DNA of 64,000 bases from Cheilinus undulatus. Lineage: Eukaryota; Chordata; Actinopteri; Labriformes; Labridae. Made by a program: the position numbers and the translations under genes. The stretch spans positions 32,652,289-32,716,288 of the forward strand of contig NC_054869.1 in assembly GCF_018320785.1 (NCBI RefSeq). Reading direction: 5' to 3'. The notes under the pieces were generated by a model. That model saw only the letters and a list, made by a program, of their open reading frames with translations, ran no database searches and was not told the DNA's origin. Numbering within the stretch: position 1 is the first letter of the stretch; the number at the start of each line of letters is the position of its first letter. Shown here piece after piece: positions 21,667 through 34,911 of the stretch.

Positions 21667-22715
21667 TAATGTAAAGAGGTTGAGTCGTGTAACATGTAAC
21701 AGCTCTCGTTTTCCTTAGAATCTGTGAGTAAAGGAGAGAGTTTCCCTTTTTCCCATGCTGCTCGGCGCTGGCACATCTGGGGTACGCTGCAAACATCGGC
21801 CCCCTTCTGTGCAGAAATGGCCGGGGCTCTTTTCATTCCACTGCACCCTGGGCAGGACTTGTTTGTCTGCATTGTGGCTGAGCTGGCTGACAGAAAATGA
21901 GTCTTAATTGGGTTCTGCCCAAACTGCGGTAGGGAGACTGTACTTCAACTGTACTTCCCCCTTTAGTGATACAGTACAAGGGTCATGCACCTGTTCTCTA
22001 GTGTTTGTATGCAACGGTTCTGCAGACATCCACATTTTAAAGAAAAGATTATCAAACTTTTATTTCAGTCAGAACGTTTTTGAGCTTCTGTGCGGAAGGA
22101 CAGGCCCCCTGCAGCTTTTCTGAAGAGATTAGAACCTGATTGGATCCGTGGCTGGAATTCCTCCTGATGCTCAGTATTCGAGCTCTGTAACTGTTGTTCG
22201 TGGTGACACAAATAAAGACAGGTTTACATTTAAGACAAAGACCACAGCAGCTGATTTCTCTTCACATTTCACTCTGTGTTTTGTGTAGGAACAAAAATCT
22301 GGCATATTTTTCTCCCCATGACAGCAGATCTGTCATAACTTGATATGGACATGGTGTATGTTACGAAAGAATCACATCCTTTTTTTTGTTTATTTGTTTT
22401 TCCTTTGGTGTTAATGCATCATGGCTGTTGTGCCACAGACACATACCTCACTGAATAACCAGCAAACCTGCAGGTATCTGAATTATTTAACACTGCAGAA
22501 CTCTTAAAATGAGAATCAGATTAAGAGAAATAAAACAGTTAGCTGTTTTTGGGCAGGGAAACCTGATTTTTGCTCTTTGCCTGCCTAAAAGGGGGTTTAA
22601 AGGGGACTTTATTATGACTGAGATAAGACAAGGAATTAAATTTCAAAATCCTAACTTAATAAAGAGAGAAACTAGCTATCAGTTTATATTTGTACAGCAT
22701 TGATTCAGGCCTTAT
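21667..22715. other. Intergenic or intronic, nothing recognised
   Basis: No gene or repeat that I can support. Confidence 0.45.
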
Positions 22716-22719
22716 ATCT

Positions 22720-23136
22720 TTGAGGATGCACGATTGTGGATTTTTGCTGATATCACATATTCATTTAAGCTGATCCTGATAAATGTTGTTCACACTATAC
22801 ACTTAATGCTGAATGCTGCTTTCCTATCAAATAAAGGCAAAAGCCCCCAAATAATCTTTTATAAAAGTAAGGATGACCAAGGAAACAAACGTCAGTCTTT
22901 ATAACACACTTTTAAGTCAAAGAATGAGGATGAATGAAGGAAAGATTTCAGCTGATGGAGGTCTGGTCGTCCTGCCTAAACTTCACAGACGTATTCATTC
23001 ATGTGGCTTATATTTACAGCTGATACATCTATTATAAACATCAGAAGTGTTCTATTTTTCTGAAGATAGTAATTAACTTTTCAAGCTAATACCAGCTGAT
23101 ACCGATGCCATGCTGATTATATTATGTATCCCTCTT
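22720..23136. mobile_element. Worn hAT-like fragment (GGATGCAC type)
   Basis: The left end has GAGGATGCACGATTGTGG, then TTTGCTGATATCAC. The right end has GATACCGATGCC and TATGTATCCCTC, whose complement GAGGGATACATA resembles the left end. This is the degenerate form of a common teleost MITE. Exact borders and target duplication could not be fixed. Confidence 0.4.
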
Positions 23137-23139
23137 ACA

Positions 23140-25420
23140 AAAAGAGCAGTTCTAGATGCTACACTGTTTGAGCTGCTGCAGAGACCAAATATGATACACC
23201 ATGAGACAGATATTTGAAAACATTTAGCAAAGTACTAGTGGCAAGAAATGACTTCCGTTGAATAGGCAGAAACCTCCAGCAGAGCCGGACTCGTGTTGAT
23301 CAGCTATCCGCTGCAGCTATTGGAGCTTTCCCATTACTTTCAAGCTTTCAACAGCTTTGGTCTGCTTGGTTTGACTTAAACTGGCAGCCCAGCATGTCAG
23401 TGGATTTTTAGCTACCCATTTGAGGGCGTGGCTAGAGCTGATGACGCAGCGTTTTTGGGTCACTGCATTTCAGTAAGCATTGTTTTGTTCAATGCTGAGC
23501 TGGTCATAGTTTCTTCTTCTATTGGTAATCCAGCAGGTATTCCATACTTCGGTGCAGTGATTGCTACATTAGGACATCTGCAAGACGTCCCTGAATGATG
23601 ATGAACCACTGTGACGTCACCTTGGCATGCTTGGAGCTGGCATGGGTGCGCTTGGGCTCTGCTTCAGAACAGGGCCGTTCTGGGTACAGCTTTGTGAAGC
23701 CTGGTGTGGCCAAACCGGTGATGGAAAATTGAAAAAGTCATAGTGGAGAAATCCCATTAGTGGAGTTTGAGTGTGGAAGAGGAAGAGACAGAGCAACAAC
23801 AATAAAACCAATATAATGCCTGTCATTTGAATGGATTAAACTGTATTGTAAAATAAATTCTTGATGGTAGATGTGTGGTATTGGCAACGATTAACAGCAT
23901 GATGATCAGCAGGTCATTCTAATGTGAAAATTAAAAACTATAATGGCAAGCTAGCTGTTAAACATGCACTGGAATACCTGCTTAAAGCACATGCTCTGAA
24001 ATACATTAATCACTGAATCACCGCATCGATGACTGTGCAAAAGAATATAATCAGGTAAAGTAATGTGGATGCACCTTTACTCTCAGCAGGTTACTACACT
24101 GTGCTAGACACATACCTGAGTTTTCTTCTATTTGGATCTAAATGCTTATTAGAACCTGTAAAAACCATGCTGAAATCATAGATTTTTTTTATTTTTTGTC
24201 TCCTGTGATGCAGCAGATTTTACACAGGTGAAAAGGAATGCACTGAGTGAGTTGTGGTAAAGCATAGCTAATTGTTCTATTGTGAGCCATTCTTTCAAAA
24301 TCAGATGATTGCAGCACCTATAGGTCCTGCCTGCATGGAGCATCTGTACCCATGAAGCAGAGTCAGCCATGTTGGAACAGCTCAGAGGTGGTTGCTCGGT
24401 GTTTGTATTTCAAACTGGCTTTGTACCATCCCCCTAACCCCTCCCCCACTCTCTCTGCCCACCAGCACACTCTCTGGGTGTGTGTAAGTGCACTGTCTGT
24501 GTGAGTGTGCGTACAGGGAAGTTGTTTGCTCGTGTACATGAGTGCCTCTCTGCCTCAGCCTGTTTTAGTCTTTACCTGTTAATTGGTCTTTTCTATCAAT
24601 CTAGCTCCTGCACCATGTGTCCAAATACACACTCTTTAGAGTCAGGAGTGTATGGTTTTTAAAGGGGACCATGAAGAGATAACCCTGCAGTATGCCGAGG
24701 TTGAATTTGTCTTTAAAATTCCCCTCAGCCCTGCTTTCTGTCGGTTGTTTAGTAGTTGACCTTTCACAGTAGTAGGGTGTGTTTTGTTATTGCGCCACAG
24801 GACTTTGCCTCACCTCTGCCCTCTCTCCTGGCTCTCTACCCCTCTGTTCAGGAGATTAGTGCCACAGCCCACTGCTCCCTCCGTCACCTTCCCTGCATGA
24901 ACACCGACTCTGAAAGCTTTACTAGCTTGCAGTTTAATCCATAAACTCCTTGGGAAAAAAACAGCAGCAATGTCAGGAAGCAGTAAATGAAGTCAAACCC
25001 GATAATCCTGATCTGCGGTGTAACCAATTTAATTGAGAGGAGGCTGACATTAAATTATTGCTGGGGGCAAGTATGGCGCTTTTTAAAGTCAACACATGGT
25101 ATGTCATCCTGATGGTGTCAGTCATGTGTGCACAAACATCCCTGTCTGCTCTCTCGCTCCGTCATCAGAGGGCTCCTGGCGTGAGTCAAGGTTGGGGCTG
25201 AGCAGTAGGGTGCTCTGTGTTTTCAAATGAGGTTTCCCTCTCTATCATTAAGCCATGGTGAGTTTCTGAAAAGGTTAACACTGCAGGCAAGGTAAGCTGA
25301 TCCTGTGACTGGGCTTGAAGGGCAACATCTACCCCCTTTGGTCTGCAGTCCAAAGCCCAGAGATGCCTTAGGCTGGTATGCGGTGCCATATTTGGTCCAA
25401 GCCAGTGATTGTTCTTCATT
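23140..25420. other. Intergenic or intronic, nothing recognised
   Basis: No coding frame with family resemblance. Some unique-looking GC-balanced segments (24.4-24.9 kb) could hold regulatory sequence, but nothing specific can be named. Confidence 0.4.
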
Positions 25421-25424
25421 GGAG

Positions 25425-27640
25425 ATGTCCTGATACCAATTTAAAATTCTTGATAAGGCTGTCATGATACCAGGATTGTAAACATTTGTGTGATTGTAGT
25501 AGAAATCAATCCATGTTGATACCTGTTTCAGTACCCAAGCAACACAAATACAAGTCATCGTTTTCAGAAATTGTTAACAAACTCCTACACAGTTTAAACT
25601 GCAAAATACATCAGCAACTATTGTAAATGTTGAATTTAGACAACTGCTTGTGATTTTTGATTGATTCATTCATCTCCTGAGCACCTGCCTTATAAAACAG
25701 ACCTAGTTTTTCAAAGCTCCTGCACTCTTATATACTAATGAACATTAAAACAACTAGAGATGCACAGATTATGAAATAAAGACTGATAACCTGTTTGAAG
25801 TAACAACTTAGCCAATACAGATGTTTTTGAATGACTTCTGTCGGTGTAACCCTCCTAGAACATTTTCTCACACATTTGACCAGGGAATCAGTTTCGAGTT
25901 TGTCCAACCAGTCGCTCCCCTTTGATTTAACAGCTAGATCCACCTGATACCTGGTTGTGATTGAACACATCAGATAGACATTAATAACTGATAATTGTTC
26001 ATGATGATGCGGAATTTGGTCGATGGGCAATGTTTGTCATACTGATGTTTTCTGATGCTGCAAACAGATATTTAATTGTTGTGATACTGTTGGGATTGAA
26101 AATGATCAAATTCTAACAGCCTCACTTTCTCATACATAATTTAATACCAAGACTTGAGTACTAGCTGATAGCAAGTGAGTACAGTTGAAATTCTGCTGAT
26201 GTCTGGTGTTGTCAGACTCATTTTTTTACTAGGGATGCACAACTGGATTTTTGCAGATATCTGATATGAGTATGTTTTTTTGCCGATATCAGTATAAGTA
26301 TAAATGCTGTTCAGACCTTAAACTTATGACTTTAAAGCACACTTTAAAATAAGGATGCACCATATTATTGGTATGTGAATAATCATTATAGGCAGATATG
26401 AGATTTCTGCCTTTTATTACTACCAATATTTTGGCTATAAAAGTTTGCCTATATCATTTGTAAATATTGGTTGGACCAACAGACCTATGTCCGCTTAAGT
26501 CTCTTTCCTTATTCTTTAAATTTTAAAGTATGTATCAGGGACTGAAATTTGTTCATCCTCAAACTTTAAATGATGTGCTTTAAGGACTGAAGTTTTAGGT
26601 TTGAAATACTTTCAAACATCAGTATCGGTTAAAATTCTTTTGTAAGTATCTGCATATTTTTCATCTGAAAAAAATGCAATATCATGCATTCTGAAATGAG
26701 TATGAACAAAGAAATGACTCATTTAGGTTTGTTATTCCCGCCTTAACTCCACAAACCTATTTATACCACGCTGATATTTACAGCCAGTATACTGGTTGTG
26801 AACATTGGTGGAATGAGAGAGTGGCCAATGGGGCTTAAGTCCTGAATGCTTTTTTAAAAGCCAGGAATCTTTCAGGTTGGCTGTAAGTATTTTGTTCATA
26901 CATGCTATGGTAGATAAATGCAAAAAGAGAAGTGTGATTAACTCTACGGCCTTGACGATCACAACATGGAAATTTGATTTTTAAAGCCAACCATAATAAA
27001 GAAGTTGTTTGCATTAACAACTCATTCACTCATTGCAGTATAAAAAGTACTTTAACATTGTTCTGAAAACATAGTTTCACCTTTTTTTGTGGATAAATCA
27101 ACATCTATAATGCTGTATGTTGCTTTTATGACTTTGGTTTGAAAATGCATGAATGCAGTGGTAAACTTTAACACCACATTCCTACCCTACCCATGCAAAG
27201 TAGTTAAAAAAAAAAAAAAACAGACATTTTTAGTAGGCAAAAGCGAAAACTATTGAACGCCAACATGGTATTACATTGTTTTAGAATGATAATGGCACTT
27301 TTAGTGCAGTTAGATTAAGAAAAAATGTAACCACTGAGGATTTTTTTTGTTGAGTTTCATCATTTTTGCCCAAATAATAGGTAGATTTGTTGGTATTTTA
27401 ATTCTAAACGTGTTTTTCAGATTACACAAAAATGGTGCAAACAACTGCCTAATAACATAAGATTTCTGGGGAAGTGCACCCCTGGACCACCTTTTGGTGG
27501 GCTTAGCCCCTGATACTTAACACATCTGGCTCTGCACCTGGTTGTAAATATTGGCTGAAATTTTCACATCTGCTCATACTGTTGATTTACTTTTAAAGCT
27601 GATACCTGTATAATATTTTGCATCCCTGGCTAATGCTGAT
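25425..27640. repeat. Cluster of decayed MITE fragments with GATATC/GATACC words
   Basis: Repeated pieces such as GATGCACAGATTATG (near 25760), AGGGATGCACAACTGG (near 26233), GCCGATATCAGTATAAG (near 26282), AAGGATGCACCATATT (near 26352) and TTTTGCATCCCTGGC (near 27615) look like nested, truncated ends of one element family. No intact copy. Confidence 0.5.
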
Positions 27641-30330
27641 ATCCATAGTGATATATACTTCATGCTTGCCTTGTAAGCTGCAGCAAGGGATGGGAAATGC
27701 AGATTATTTATTTTAAAAATGAAGATTTCATGAGATGTAAATTAAAACAACATTTTCTCATTATTTTAAGGGTGTCTGGTTTTAATGTGGTACCACCCCC
27801 AAGAAGTGGCTGTAGTGCACCTGAAAGCTGTTTGCTAACAGCTATTAATTAACAAAAGAAGAATACGAAAGCAGCAATATCTGGTGACTCAACAGAGGAG
27901 CTGCTAGCCTCATTTCCCTTATGTATTGGCATCAAATTAACAAACGCAGTAAATATTTGCTTGAATTTTCATATTTGCTGATAACTTTTTACTTTTTAAG
28001 CTCAAGTTTTACAAAAAAGTTGTCTTTTATGTCAAGTTAGAGTCAACATGTTTGTCTGTAGATCATTGTTCTGAACAGGTGTATGGTCCGGTAGTTTACC
28101 CAGTATCCCAGGTCAATGAAGCTGGTATCAGGATCAGAATATCTGCGTTTCAGTGGCCCTCCTGACCAGCTATCTAACCATCTCTTAACCTCCCTGCCTG
28201 CATGGGGCTTAAACTACCGGTACCCTACCCGGCAGGAAACGCATTGAGCCAGCTGCGTAACATTAGACATATGAACTCGTCATCCTGAATCCTGTAAACA
28301 TCAGTCTAGCTGTTCAAGTAGGTTCGTCTTTCCATCAACACTAACTCTGTGGCTGTGATGCTGTTAGGGAACAGGATAATGTGTTGAAAGTGTTTCTACA
28401 AACTGCGCAGAGCACCATGCACTCACAGATGGAGGCTCCATGATGGTGCCGGCCTATCCGTCCCCTGTGGTATTAAGCCTGCTTTCCTGGGCAGCACCAT
28501 TGGAAGGGGAGCTGGGCCTACACGTGTCCCACCCTAGCTGCATATAGATCAGCCATAATCCATTAGCAGCTCCCTGGAATCCAGTCGGCACAGCACAGTA
28601 CTGGAGGGGCCAGGGGGAGAGGGTAGCTGAGTGGGTGATGGGGGGAGGAGAGAGCGAAAGAGAGAGAGAGAGAACGAGGGATGAGGAGAGGAGGGGAGGT
28701 GGTGGGGGAGGGTTCTTTTTTTCCTCCTGAGCTGGGTTCTCTACTACCAGCCCAGCCCCCTTTTTATGTTGGGCCCACTGGAAAAGCCTCTTGAATCCCC
28801 CCATAAAGCCTGCAGAGGTGTGTGCGTGTACGTTAAGGCAGACCTGACTGATATATGGCTTCCTGGCTGGCATCGTAGCAGAGGCCTTTCTTTCTCCAGC
28901 AGCCCTGTTTCTCCATTACTGCCTGTCGGGTTGAGTGCCATGCACCCCTGTAGCACGTTCTGCGATTAACTGCAGATCTGGCTTATGTATTCCAGAATCG
29001 CTCATTATAATTCATGGTGGGGATGGTGGTGGGTTACTGGGATGTGTGTGCTTGCCCGGTGAGAGGCTGGTAAGGGTGGGAGGAAAGAGCGAGAGCGAGA
29101 GGAGAAGAGGAGCAGAGAAAAGACGGGGGAGGGGAAGAAGGCCGTGAGTGGAAGTGTCAAAGCAGAGGAGGCAAGCCCAGGCCTGGTCCTGAGAGTAATG
29201 ATCACTCCAGCTGATTGTATCAGCGAGTCTGACTGTTCCAACAGAGACACCAGATACATCAGCCAGCCTTCTCCTTCAACTATTTTCACTGTTTTTGCCC
29301 AATGTGAAGCAGAGACCATTTTTGAATCCAGATGTGACAGATTTCATCACCATCTTCTGTCTGCATCTTTTATAGGCATTGTTCTTTTATCAAAGGCTGC
29401 TCAGTGATTAAAGAAAACAACTTTTGGGCTTTTGCAAGTAGATTTTTCTACATGCTTTATGCAGAATGTCAAATAGCTTGCTGACGCATAAAGATCAAAC
29501 ATAGAGCTTTCTAAAAACAATGTTTACTACACTAAAGTAAGGTCCATGATTCGTTTTTGCTATCTTTCTGATAGAGTTGTTTTGATTTTTTTTTAGCCTA
29601 ATTATAGCCTCCTTCACTTGCATTGATACTTCCACTGACTCCATATTGATATCTCTAGCCAAAAGCAAAGCAAATGCCAATTCAAGTTTGGAATTCATCC
29701 CCAGACTTTTATCTGCTTAATTTTTCCTGAAGGAAGGAAGAAGCCACACCTGACCTTAGAACTGTGCCTCAGTTAATGCTCTAAATCTACTACCTGTACT
29801 GGAATTAAAAAAATATTGCAGATACTGCACTCGATCAAAAGTACAGTGTTATATTATCCTAGGAGTATTTGTGCAGGTAGGCAAGGTAGGAGTCATGAGG
29901 AGGACAAAAGTAGAGCACTCTACTAACTATGTATTGCTAGGAAGTGGAATGACAATAATCTGATGAAAATAAAACAAACTTTGAAAATGATTTAAGAAAC
30001 TTTAATGGTACTAAAGCATTCATTTTTACTCAGTAGCTGTGATGACTCAAACGTAAGTACTTGTAAAAGCCATATTTGCATGAATCCTGAATCAAAGCTC
30101 AAAGTCTATACTGAAGTTACATTTTTATTGCTTTATTTCAAATCTATTGTGTTGGTGAATAGAAGCAATTGTTTTATTTTTTTTAATAACCACTGATCAA
30201 ATGCTTGTTGGACAGTATAATGTGATCGTGATTAACGTGGTGATTTTTAGGTTGGCCAACATACACAAACGATAAATCATGGTGGTCTTTCATCAACCAG
30301 ATTATTATTAGCCCAATATTAGATCGATAA
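27641..30330. other. Intergenic or intronic, nothing recognised
   Basis: It contains a purine-rich GAGA stretch at about 28.65-28.70 kb and another at 29.08-29.15 kb. No coding frame with family resemblance. Confidence 0.4.
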
Positions 30331-30449
30331 ACCAGGGATGAATGGTTTAAAAAATATATCCATATGCAATTACTGGCAGATTTGATCGCGACAGCTGTAT
30401 TGACAGGGATGGACCTTTATGTCATTCTCATTTTAGATAAGGAAAACAT

Positions 30450-30668
30450 ACAAACAAGTAAAGGAAGAGTTTTGTAAAGTATTCTGAAAAAACATCTAAA
30501 TGTTTGCATCATCTTTAGAAATAAAATCTCAGCCGCAAAAAAATGTATTAAACTGTTTTTTATAAACACATTTCAAGTTGAAAAAATATTGCACCATCTG
30601 TGATTTGAAAAATTGCAGCATGCCATATTGCGATTCGATCTGATTTCCAATTAGATACCCAGCCCTAT
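30450..30668. mobile_element. Right part of a hAT-like element, same family as the next
   Basis: The stretch GCATGCCATATTGCGATT followed by TTTCCAATTAGATACCCAGCCCTA matches the right end of the complete copy at 30754-31195, which has GGCCATATTGTGATTT and CCAGCCCTA. The matching left end was not found. Confidence 0.6.
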
Positions 30669-30753
30669 TTGTCATGATACCAAACCTTTAAGCTTTGATA
30701 TGATAGTAATACAAATGAAAACAATATCACAATACAGGTATGTGTATAACCAC

Positions 30754-31195
30754 TAGGGCTGAACGATTTTGGAAAATAATCTTTTGCGATTTTGTTTTTT
30801 TCCCCATATTGCAATTGTGATTTGATGTGCAATTATTCCTTACCTTTCTTTTATTCCTAAACAGGGGGTGAACAATTCTTTAAATGTGTCTAAATCTGTT
30901 GATTTGACTCGTACTTCAAATTGGATATGAATTGTTGCATTGAAGGGTTTTTGTTATTCTCATATTTAATAAGAAAGTTCAAAAATGAAGAAGGTAGGAT
31001 AATTGTAGACAATTCTAAAACATAGCACCTGAATGATTGCATGATATGTCACGCATAACATCTGCTGCAAAAAAGTTTAAAACTGGTATTATGAAACTAA
31101 TATCAGGTCAAAGAAATAATGCACCTTTTGCAATTTGAAAATTGCAACAGGCCATATTGTGATTTAATTTAATTTCCAATAATTTTCCAGCCCTA
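30754..31195. mobile_element. Complete hAT-like MITE with perfect 8-bp target duplication
   Basis: 442 bp with terminal TAGGGCTG and CAGCCCTA. ATAACCAC is present on both sides without mismatch (30746-30753 and 31196-31203). Inside the left end are GAACGATTTTGG and TTGCGATTTT. Non-coding. The intact duplication points to a fairly recent insertion. Confidence 0.92.
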
Positions 31196-31492
31196 ATAAC
31201 CACCCAAGTATATTTGCAATGCATTCTTAGAAAATGAATTTCTAATCACCATCTGCTGACATGAGAAACATTCACTAGCAGGTCTTTCCGGTAGATGCAT
31301 CATTGTCATCATTGCAATGTCTCTTGAAATAAAGCTATATATGCCATCATGTTTACAGTTTTCTGCTGCAATCTTGCACCCAATGATGCAACATTCAGCT
31401 TTCACACAGCTCACCTGCTATGATTACAAAATAATTAGAATTACAGAATAACCATAGCAGGTGACCTATAATGACCATGATTGTACAATATT

Positions 31493-31751
31493 AGGGATGG
31501 GTATGGTTTGGGTTTTTTCTGATACTGGTGCTAAATTAATACTTTTTATACAGTGTCCCTGCCCAAGTGGTGCCTGGATTGATACTTTTGAGAGTGTGTT
31601 GAAATATAAACACACAAATTACATGATGATTTTCTTGCCTTTCATTTCGGGTGGTGGAGTATTGATATCGGTGTTGTATATCCGTCTGGTAGGTAACAGA
31701 TGTGTTGGTACTGATACCATGCTGGTACCAGATTTCAATGCTCATCCTTAC
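31493..31751. mobile_element. Worn hAT-like element (GGGATGGGTA type)
   Basis: The left end TAGGGATGGGTATGG and the right end ACCAGATTTCAATGCTCATCCTTA are degenerate inverted copies. The inside has GATACTGGTGCTAAAT and GGTACTGATACCATG. Flanking octamers do not match, so the borders are approximate. A lone right-end piece (ACAATACCCAACCCTA) is at about 34455-34472. Confidence 0.6.
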
Positions 31752-31759
31752 ACAACACA

Positions 31760-34700
31760 CTGCTGATGAATGGTGCCAATATGGCAGAAACAGAAAGTTA
31801 AATTCACAGAATGAGGCAGGTGTGGCAATCCTTTCTGCCCAATTAAGTGTATTCTATGGGGAATATTGACATCGGTGGCTGTTTTGATACCATTGCAACA
31901 TTGAAGATGGCCCTGGGTTCTAAAAGTTGCAGGCAAGCTCCAACACACTGGCACTGGCAGTATTTCAGAACCGAAATGTAGATTTGTTTCTACATTCAGG
32001 AAACATACAGGAGTTTGCCTTCATTTCTCTCCAATGTTTGTTTAAACTAGAACTACCTTAATGCTATCAATCATTAACATTATGGAGAATTGTTATACAA
32101 GTGTAATTTCAAAATATAATGAAGAATTAAAGATTTATAACCTTAGCTTATGTTGATTTGAACCTACTCTCTTGATTTTATTTGCTTACAACATGGTTAT
32201 TCCATATACCAAACACAGGCTATCTGCACATCTGCCTCAATCCTGTGATTTGATAAATACCTTTGCTCTGATACACTTTTATAAATTTCAACCTTTGCCC
32301 TCATTTCAGAGAGAGTTTGGTAAACAGACATTAGCCCGGTGTATTTACATTAATGCTTATTGCTGAGTTCAGGAACCACTCCCTATTTCCAGCTTCATAT
32401 TATGAAACATGATTTTCAGTAAATCTCCAGGCTGGCACTCGGTAAAAATTGCACATTTTCACATGTATTTAGAGCTTGAGTTAAGCATTCCTGCATTACT
32501 CTGTAATCTCCTGTAATACAGAATACCCAGCCCTGATCACGGCATTAAAGCTATGTGTCCATTTTCCCAGCATGCCCAGGACTTTAAGCACACGTTAAAC
32601 AGGAGTCAGGACAAACCCAGCTATTCCAACTTAAGCACACCAATACTGTAATCACCAGACATGAGCTTTGGATTGGTGCTTTACATCTATTACCATATTT
32701 TGAGTTAATGATGTGTGTGTGAGACTAGAATGAAAACCCAGCAGTTTCTAACAGGTCATCACTCTAGTTTAACAGAGAATGCAGCTAGCCTGTCCTATTT
32801 CCATAAATGAGGGCCTCTCTGGGGGATCAGGTGTTGCCGTCCTTGTCTTTGAGCCACACCCTCTCCCCCCACTCTTCTAGCCCAGCTCCTGTGTAGTTTT
32901 ACGTGCTCAGGTGACACCTAATCCCTTCCCCCTGGCTCTGTGCCAACGACCCCCAACCCAACACAATGGGGCAGGACTGACATTACTATGACCTAATGTA
33001 GACAAGACCCAGCCAAGTTTCCAAAGAGGGCACCCCACCGAAACTAGAGTTACTCCATGAAGATAGGGAGGAGAACCTGAGGGGGGGTGGTACCCCGGAG
33101 AAGTAGTTACTTTAGCCTTTATTCTGCTCCACCCTTTGGCCCTTTGTGCCAGAACAGTGGCAATGTGTGCAATCAGAACCTGATCCATGTAGGGTTGCAA
33201 TTTGTTTTAAAAGGAAGACGAGAGGGATGGAGGGTTCCAGTTTCTAAGCTGCCGTGTGATTATGTGGCATGCTGTGCAAACAGTTTGCTAATTTACTCGT
33301 GAGAGCTAAAAGCTTAGATTGATGTGCTCACAGTGGGGGTCATAACACAGGCTTTACTTGTTGGTGTCAAACATGTAAGCACTTTGAAGCTTCTGTGGGA
33401 ATCTTTTATTTGTTGTTAATCTTAGAAAGCCAACCAAAGTCATCCTGCTTTGTTTAAAAGCTAATCTGTAACTCAGGAGTTGTTCAGACAATGCATTATC
33501 AGGGATTACATTCTGTTTTGGGCATTTGGATACCAAGTGACTGCACTTTAGCACGTAGGTACGTCTTCAGCGATAGCCTGATCAGAACTCACTCATGCAA
33601 ACAACAGCCCATACACCATTTCTGTGGCTCTGTTATAATGGCTCACATGCTGTGTACAGTGAAGCTCCCTGCATGGCAAATGCATAGGTGCAAATTAGCC
33701 ACATGCTAAGAGGCTAGTCGTGCCTTTTTAACAGCTTTTCTCCCCCATTCTGTCATAAACATACCTTTATAGTAAACAGTGCTCTGCTATTTGGTGAAAC
33801 AGTCTTGAGGGGTACTGTTGATTTAAATAAATCAATTCAAGATGGCTTGCTTGATGATGTTGTCATCAAATGAGCATGCTCAGAGAGCTGCCCCCTTATG
33901 TGAGAAATGGAGAGCAGGTCCCATTTTTAAAGACGGTTTCCTTTTTCTGTTTCTGTACATTGTGACATAAATTTCTCAAATCTATCAGCCAAGATGGTCT
34001 ACAGGTAAATAAAAGAAAACAGTAAATTTAACCCCCAACTTCTGTCTCTCTGCTCTGGCACAGAGCCAGGCAGCTGTGCACTGATCAGAAGCAGTGTATT
34101 TTACATTTTAGAGGATCATATTTCATGTGAGTGGATCAGACTTCACGCTCACACCATCCTAGAGCAGATTTTGGACTATACTGGATTATGGACTTCTTTT
34201 GATCATTTTGCTGTCCAGAGAAATGTTTCTGCTCTGTTCATGTCTTTCTACCAAGGACATTTACTGCGTTAAGCTACATTTACTTCATTGTTTGTCTCTG
34301 ATGCAACACCTTATGAATTTTGTTGGAGCCTTTTTCATAAAAAAAGCTTTTTAACCACCAAATTGTTATTTTTTTGGCCCTTAGAGACTACGATTCGGGC
34401 ACTAACACCATTTTAAAAAATCACTACTTATCACTGGTTTCGGGAAAAAAAAAAAACAATACCCAACCCTATTCATAATTAATTCCAGTCTGTTGCATAA
34501 CCACCTAAAAAAAATCCTTACTGATTTGTTTTATTGTGAATTTTAATCCATTACTAGGCTACAACAAACAGGATAATACATTTTGAAAAGACATTCTGCT
34601 TTAAATAATGACAGCTTTGTTTTCCAATGATGCATTTGCATGCTGCATTCATTAAATAATCCAAAACCCATTGCAAAAAGTTGTGGCTTTTATCATTATA

Positions 34701-34830
34701 GCCATATCAAGTGTGGAAACCATTTGTGTGCTCCACTGAGGTCAATATTTCCTCGTCTTGATTTGGATCAAAGATTGTCTTAGAGACCTAGTGTCTTTTT
34801 AACTAACATCTCCATCGTCAAACTAACCAC
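31760..34830. other. Region just upstream of the hic2 coding exon, nothing recognised
   Basis: Probably intron sequence of hic2. No coding frame with family resemblance. Confidence 0.4.
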
Positions 34831-34853
34831 CCTTTTTTTTTTTTGTCTTTCAG
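34831..34853 (+). promoter_or_regulatory. hic2: Splice acceptor of the hic2 coding exon
   Basis: A long T tract then GTCTTTCAG, ending at 34853, 58 bp before the hic2 ATG. This is a near-ideal acceptor, and a stop codon (TGA, 34885-34887) in frame just before the ATG shows that the upstream exon contributes only untranslated sequence in this frame. Confidence 0.8.
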
Positions 34854-34911
34854 CTTCAGGTGGTGCTCGTGTAGGAAGAGAGAGTGAGTGAAGGAAAGAA
34901 GGAAGGTGGAA

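Noticed and set aside
20876..21718. 280-codon plus-strand open frame
   Set aside because: It is composed almost only of Phe, Ser, Leu and Ile because the DNA is pyrimidine-rich. No domain and no plausible membrane-protein layout; treated as a composition artefact.
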